DNA from: DATAFF01 sp036257595
GTDB lineage: Bacteria > Pseudomonadota > Alphaproteobacteria > Rhizobiales > Aestuariivirgaceae
DNA length: 64,000 bases
Direction: 5' to 3'
Assembly (NCBI GenBank): GCA_036257595.1
Contig: DATAFF010000009.1
Location: 3,665 to 67,664, forward strand
A program made the position numbers and the translations under genes. Shown in pieces: positions 60,789 to 64,000 of the stretch. The notes below the pieces were generated by a model. It had not been told where the DNA came from, searched no databases, and saw only the letters and a list, made by a program, of their open reading frames with translations. The stretch's first letter is position 1; every line of letters starts with the position of its first letter.

Positions 60789-61638
60789 TGACCTGCATGA
60801 AGCGATCGATATCGATCAGCATGACGGCGGTTTCGCGATCGTGGGCGGCGTCACGGGCGAGCATGTCGTCGAGCGCCTCGATGAAGGCCTGGCGATTGGG
60901 AAGGCCGGTCAGCGCGTCGTTGCGGGCGAGATAGCGGATCTGCGCGGCGCTTTTGCGCTGCTGAAAACCGAGACGGGCATGGACCAGGATGGCGAGCAGC
61001 AGCAACAGCACCGCAATCGACATCGCCGTCTGCAGCGCTTGGGCCAGATAGGTGGATCTGAGCCCGTCCTGATCGACCGAAGCGACGAGATAGCCGACCA
61101 CATGGCCGGCGACCCTGAGCGGCAGGGTCACCCGGGCAAGATCGCCTGCCCCCTGCTCCATCTCGACCAGCGGGCCATCCCTCGATCCGGCAAGCGTCAC
61201 CAGCGGCACGGACGCGGTCCTGCCGTCGATCGGCTGGCCGCCGGCAAAGGTCATGCGCATGGTGCCGCGGCGGTCGAAGATCTCGAAGGCCCGCACGCGC
61301 GACAGGCGTTCGGCATGACGGTAGGCATCAAGGGTCGAGAGCGAAGGCAGCTCGCCGGCGAGAATGAGCAGGAACTCGGGTGTCGTCCTGACCAGGTAAA
61401 GCGACCAGTCGGAGGCGACCGCGACGGCGTCGTGCCTGAGCAGCTGCTCGGTCCTGGATCTAAGATAGGCAAAGCCTGCGGTGGCCGCCAAAATCAGCAC
61501 GCTGAGCACGAGCACCAGGCGACGCACGCCCTCCAGCCTGCCGATAGGTGATGCAACCAAGGTTTGCCGTCCGCCCGCCGAGTGTCCGTTTGATGTCAAA
61601 CTCGCAAAGCGAGAGCGAACAGACGGTAAAGGATGCAA
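60601..61638 (-). CDS. N-terminal sensor and partial GGDEF domain of the split GGDEF-EAL gene
   Basis: The 5' part: a membrane segment near 40-58, a periplasmic sensor region, a second segment near 205-222, and the first two thirds of a GGDEF domain (N-D-A-L-T-G-L-P-N-R, V-M-L-I-D-I-D-R-F, N-D-A-L-G). After A-V-A-E-R-L-A-T the frame loses homology and runs on with Arg/His-rich residues to 60601, while homology moves to the frame of the EAL part. The start is TTG at 61638, uncertain; other TTG/GTG starts lie downstream. Confidence 0.75.
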   Translation of the reverse strand: MHPLPSVRSRFASLTSNGHSAGGRQTLVASPIGRLEGVRRLVLVLSVLILAATAGFAYLRSRTEQLLRHDAVAVASDWSLYLVRTTPEFLLILAGELPSLSTLDAYRHAERLSRVRAFEIFDRRGTMRMTFAGGQPIDGRTASVPLVTLAGSRDGPLVEMEQGAGDLARVTLPLRVAGHVVGYLVASVDQDGLRSTYLAQALQTAMSIAVLLLLLAILVHARLGFQQRKSAAQIRYLARNDALTGLPNRQAFIEALDDMLARDAAHDRETAVMLIDIDRFMQVNDALGQEGGDHVLSAVAERLATGCNGRHGGKARRRHFRCHHQQRCRDHRGRAGRRAHSRSPV

Positions 61639-61716
61639 GCTGCGGCCGGAAATCCGTGCGGTATGGTCAAGGGGGCGTTAACTCGGGTCTTCGGATAGGC
61701 AAAATCGGGCAGTCGC

Positions 61717-62637
61717 CTAACCGGCCGTCAGCGCCGCCTTCGGCTGCAGGCTCTTCTGGGCGGCGTTCTTCACCGCCTTCTGGACCTTTTCGAAGGCCCT
61801 GACCTCGATCTGGCGGATGCGCTCGCGCGACACTCCGAACTCGCTCGACAGCTCCTCCAAGGTCAGCGGCTCGTCCCTGAGCCGGCGCGCCTCGAAGATC
61901 CGCCGCTCGCGGTCGGTGAGCTTGCCGAGCGCGTTCTTGAGAAGGCCGGCCCGCATGCTGAGCTCCTCGCTCTCGGCGAGTGTCGTCTCCTGGTCGTCAT
62001 GATCGTCGATCAGCCAGTCCTGCCACTCGCCCTCGCTGTCGACGCGAAGCGGCGCATTGAGCGAGGCATCGCCCGACAACCGCCGGTTCATCGACACGAC
62101 ATCATCCTCCGGCACGCCGAGGCGGGTGGCGATCTCCTTCACCTGGTCGGGCCTGAGGTCACCGTCATCGAGCGCCTGGATCTGGCCCTTGACCTTGCGG
62201 AGGTTGAAGAACAGCTTCTTCTGGTTGGCCGTGGTGCCCATCTTGACCAGCGACCAGGAGCGCAGAATGAACTCCTGGATCGAGGCCTTGATCCACCACA
62301 TCGCATAGGTGGCAAGGCGGAAGCCCTTCTCGGGCTCGAACCGCTTAACCGCCTGCATGAGGCCGACATTGCCTTCCGAGATCACCTCCGAGATGGGCAG
62401 GCCATAGCCGCGATAGCCCATGGCGATCTTGGCGACGAGGCGCAGATGGCTGGTCACCAGCCGATGGGCGGCGTCGCGGTCGCCATGCTCGCGCCAGCGC
62501 TTGGCCAGCATATATTCCTCGTCCGGCTGCAGCATCGGGAACTGCCGGATCTGCTGCAGATAACGGGCCAACCCGCCTTCGCTGCTGACGGACGGCAAAC
62601 TTGCAATGGACTTTGCAATGGACTTGGTGCTCATCAT
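61717..62637 (-). CDS. rpoH: RNA polymerase sigma-32 factor RpoH
   Basis: A 306-residue heat-shock sigma factor. Region 2 has H-L-R-L-V-A-K-I-A-M-G-Y-R-G-Y-G and A-T-Y-A-M-W-W-I-K-A-S-I, the RpoH box is Q-K-K-L-F-F-N-L-R near 138, and region 4 ends V-S-R-E-R-I-R-Q-I-E-V-R. These mark RpoH rather than RpoD or RpoE. Two ATG codons stand side by side at the start. Upstream bases 62638-62777 hold the promoter region, with no certain motif. Confidence 0.95.
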   Translation of the reverse strand: MMSTKSIAKSIASLPSVSSEGGLARYLQQIRQFPMLQPDEEYMLAKRWREHGDRDAAHRLVTSHLRLVAKIAMGYRGYGLPISEVISEGNVGLMQAVKRFEPEKGFRLATYAMWWIKASIQEFILRSWSLVKMGTTANQKKLFFNLRKVKGQIQALDDGDLRPDQVKEIATRLGVPEDDVVSMNRRLSGDASLNAPLRVDSEGEWQDWLIDDHDDQETTLAESEELSMRAGLLKNALGKLTDRERRIFEARRLRDEPLTLEELSSEFGVSRERIRQIEVRAFEKVQKAVKNAAQKSLQPKAALTAG

Positions 62638-62777
62638 ATGTCCCCGAACGACCGTGCCTGGTGAACTGTTTCAGCGCGGCGCGGCCGAACCGATGGATAT
62701 GGGTACGTTGGCAGTTACTTTTAAGAGGTTAACGGAAACGGTCCAAATTAACTGTTGGTCACCAAACCGGCGGGGTG

Positions 62778-63785
62778 TCATGAAGCCGCGCGCAAGGCGG
62801 CGAGGAGGCTCGCCATGTCGGCCGGCAGGGGGGATTCGAAGCGCATCGGCAATTTCGTCGACGGGTGTTCGAAGCCGAGCATGGCGGCATGAAGAGCGTG
62901 GCGATTCAAGGCCTTGAGGGCATTCCTGGCCGGTGTCGGGAGCCTGGCAGCAAAAGTTCGAAAACCGGCACCATAGGTGTCGTCCCCCAATAGCGGGTGG
63001 CCGATATGCGCCAGATGCACGCGGATCTGGTGCGTCCGGCCGGTCTCGAGCTCGAGCCGGAGCAGGCTCGCTGCCGGGTCCCTGCCGAAGGAGAAGCTTT
63101 CCAGCAGCTGATAATGTGTCGCGGCCTCCCTGCCGCTTCCCTCCGGCACCACCGTCATCTTGGTTCGGCTGGTTCGCTTGCGGCCGATCGCCGCCCGAAT
63201 GGCGCCGCTTTGGCGTGGCGGCCGCCCCCAGGCAAACGCCAGATAGGCCCGCTCGAGCCGGCCGTCGCGGCCATGCTCGGCAAATTGCCGCTGCAGCGCC
63301 CGGTGTGCCTGGTCATTCTTTGCCACCACCATCAGACCGGTCGTGTCCTTGTCCAGCCGGTGCACGATGCCGGGCCGGCGAACCCCGCCAATGCTCGACA
63401 GGCTGTCGCCGCAATGCGCCAGCAGCGCATTGACGAGGGTGCCGGTCCAGTTGCCGGCCGCCGGGTGCACCACCAGCCCGGCCGGCTTGTCGATGACGAT
63501 GAGGTCGGGATCCTCATGGACGACGGCGAGGGGAATGGTCTCGGCCTCGGGCGTCGCGTCGACCGGCTCCGGCACGCTTGCCACGATCTCGTCGCCCTGG
63601 CGGACGCCGTGTCGCGGCTCGCGGACCGCGATGCCGCCGACCGACACGGCGCCGGCGACGATCATCGACTGGAAACGGCTCCGGCTGATCTCGGGGAAAT
63701 GATGGGCGAGCACCCGGTCGAGGCGCTCGCCATCGGCCGCCGCCGCCACCGTCATGCGCAACGGACCGCGATCGGATCTGACCAT
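62778..63785 (-). CDS. RluA family rRNA pseudouridine synthase
   Basis: A 335-residue RNA-modifying enzyme: an S4 domain at about 18-65 and the catalytic domain with Asp145 in H-R-L-D-K-D-T-T-G-L, the motif of RluA/RluD enzymes. E-L-E-T-G-R-T-H-Q-I-R-V-H-L near 245 is the family motif III. RluD (23S rRNA) is the closest type by length and S4 domain, but is not proven. ATG at 63785 follows AAGGAC; the open frame to 63887 shows no homology. Confidence 0.92.
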   Translation of the reverse strand: MVRSDRGPLRMTVAAAADGERLDRVLAHHFPEISRSRFQSMIVAGAVSVGGIAVREPRHGVRQGDEIVASVPEPVDATPEAETIPLAVVHEDPDLIVIDKPAGLVVHPAAGNWTGTLVNALLAHCGDSLSSIGGVRRPGIVHRLDKDTTGLMVVAKNDQAHRALQRQFAEHGRDGRLERAYLAFAWGRPPRQSGAIRAAIGRKRTSRTKMTVVPEGSGREAATHYQLLESFSFGRDPAASLLRLELETGRTHQIRVHLAHIGHPLLGDDTYGAGFRTFAARLPTPARNALKALNRHALHAAMLGFEHPSTKLPMRFESPLPADMASLLAALRAAS

Positions 63786-63924
63786 GTCGGTCCTTGGAGC
63801 TCCCCAGCCTTCCCGCCTTCCCGTCGCCTTGGAGACTGCCCTTGGCGATCGTCGCTGTCCAGCAGCGCTTGCAGTCGGCGGAGCCACTGGATATAGGTGG
63901 CGGAAGCGGCACCGCCGCCCGAGC

Positions 63925-64000
63925 GCCCCCTTCGTCTAGCGGTCCAGGACGCGGCCCTCTCACGGCTGAAACAGGGGTTCGAGTCCCCTAGGGGGCGCCA
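63925..64000 (+). tRNA. tRNA-Glu (CTC anticodon)
   Basis: A 76-base cloverleaf. Acceptor stem GCCCCCT (63925-63931) pairs with AGGGGGC before the discriminator G and encoded CCA (63998-64000). Anticodon stem CGGCC/GGCTG encloses loop CTCTCAC with anticodon CTC at 63959-63961. The T-arm is AGGGG-TTCGAGT-CCCCT. The D-arm TCGTCTAGCGGTCCAGGAC matches bacterial tRNA-Glu. The window stops at its last base. Confidence 0.95.

Noticed and set aside
63925..64000. tRNA-Glu 3' end as an integration site of an island
   Set aside because: The window ends at the CCA, so no integrase or direct repeat can be seen.

Overview
This is high-GC DNA from an alphaproteobacterium, most likely of the order Hyphomicrobiales (Rhizobiales). 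The evidence is a CtrA master regulator beside its phosphotransferase ChpT, an RpoH sigma-32, an EipA/DUF1134 envelope protein, a BA14K-type secreted domain, an HWE-family histidine kinase, a bacterial transglutaminase-like cysteine peptidase, GANTC sites upstream of ctrA, and short dispersed palindromes of the rhizobial kind. I cannot assign a genus.

Layout. (1) 1-7.8 kb: the 3' part of a giant poly-HAMP hybrid histidine kinase, then a REC-HWE kinase coupled to a phytoene-dehydrogenase-like oxidoreductase. (2) 7.8-13.6 kb, minus strand: a GlcD-like FAD oxidase, a small secreted protein, and a sugar ABC importer without its own ATPase, whose second permease is fused in frame to a BA14K domain. 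(3) 13.8-20.9 kb, plus strand: a cyclitol operon fucU-iolB-iolC(DUF2090 fusion)-iolD-iolE-oxidoreductase. (4) 20.9-27.1 kb, minus strand: a six-gene operon with every junction overlapping (oxidoreductase, sugar isomerase, ABC ATPase, binding protein, two permeases). (5) 27.2-34.2 kb, plus strand: an iolG-like dehydrogenase, a third sugar ABC importer, a SUMF1-fold protein and a ScyD-like propeller protein. Regions 2-5 look like an inositol/sugar catabolic island; iolA and a regulator are not in the window.

(6) 34.2-39.0 kb: polyphosphate kinase 2, P-type proton ATPase and an MFS carrier as a coupled unit. (7) 39.1-42.0 kb, minus strand: a GH63/MGH1-like glycosidase behind two unrecognised small membrane proteins. 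(8) 42.1-48.9 kb, minus strand: a probable seven-gene unit of MFS carrier, nucleoside hydrolase, ribokinase and a polyamine-type ABC importer, starting at a symmetric promoter shared with a divergent EnvZ-like kinase. (9) 50.4-53.8 kb: a HicB-like orphan, a DoeB-like deacetylase, a class IV aminotransferase and a sulfotransferase-like protein. (10) 53.7-64.0 kb: core cell-cycle, envelope and stress genes (fliJ-like, ctrA, chpT, cysQ, eipA, a coiled-coil membrane protein, a transglutaminase-like peptidase, a frameshifted GGDEF-EAL gene, rpoH, an RluA-family synthase) and tRNA-Glu(CTC) at the very end.

The most unusual signals are four heptamer-repeat hairpins in gene 3' ends whose units contain TAG and provide the stop codon of flanking genes, the permease-BA14K fusion, the split GGDEF-EAL gene, and a divergent promoter pair sharing one -10 element. 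No CRISPR array, insertion sequence, phage or rRNA was seen. No gene-free gap exceeds about 260 bases.
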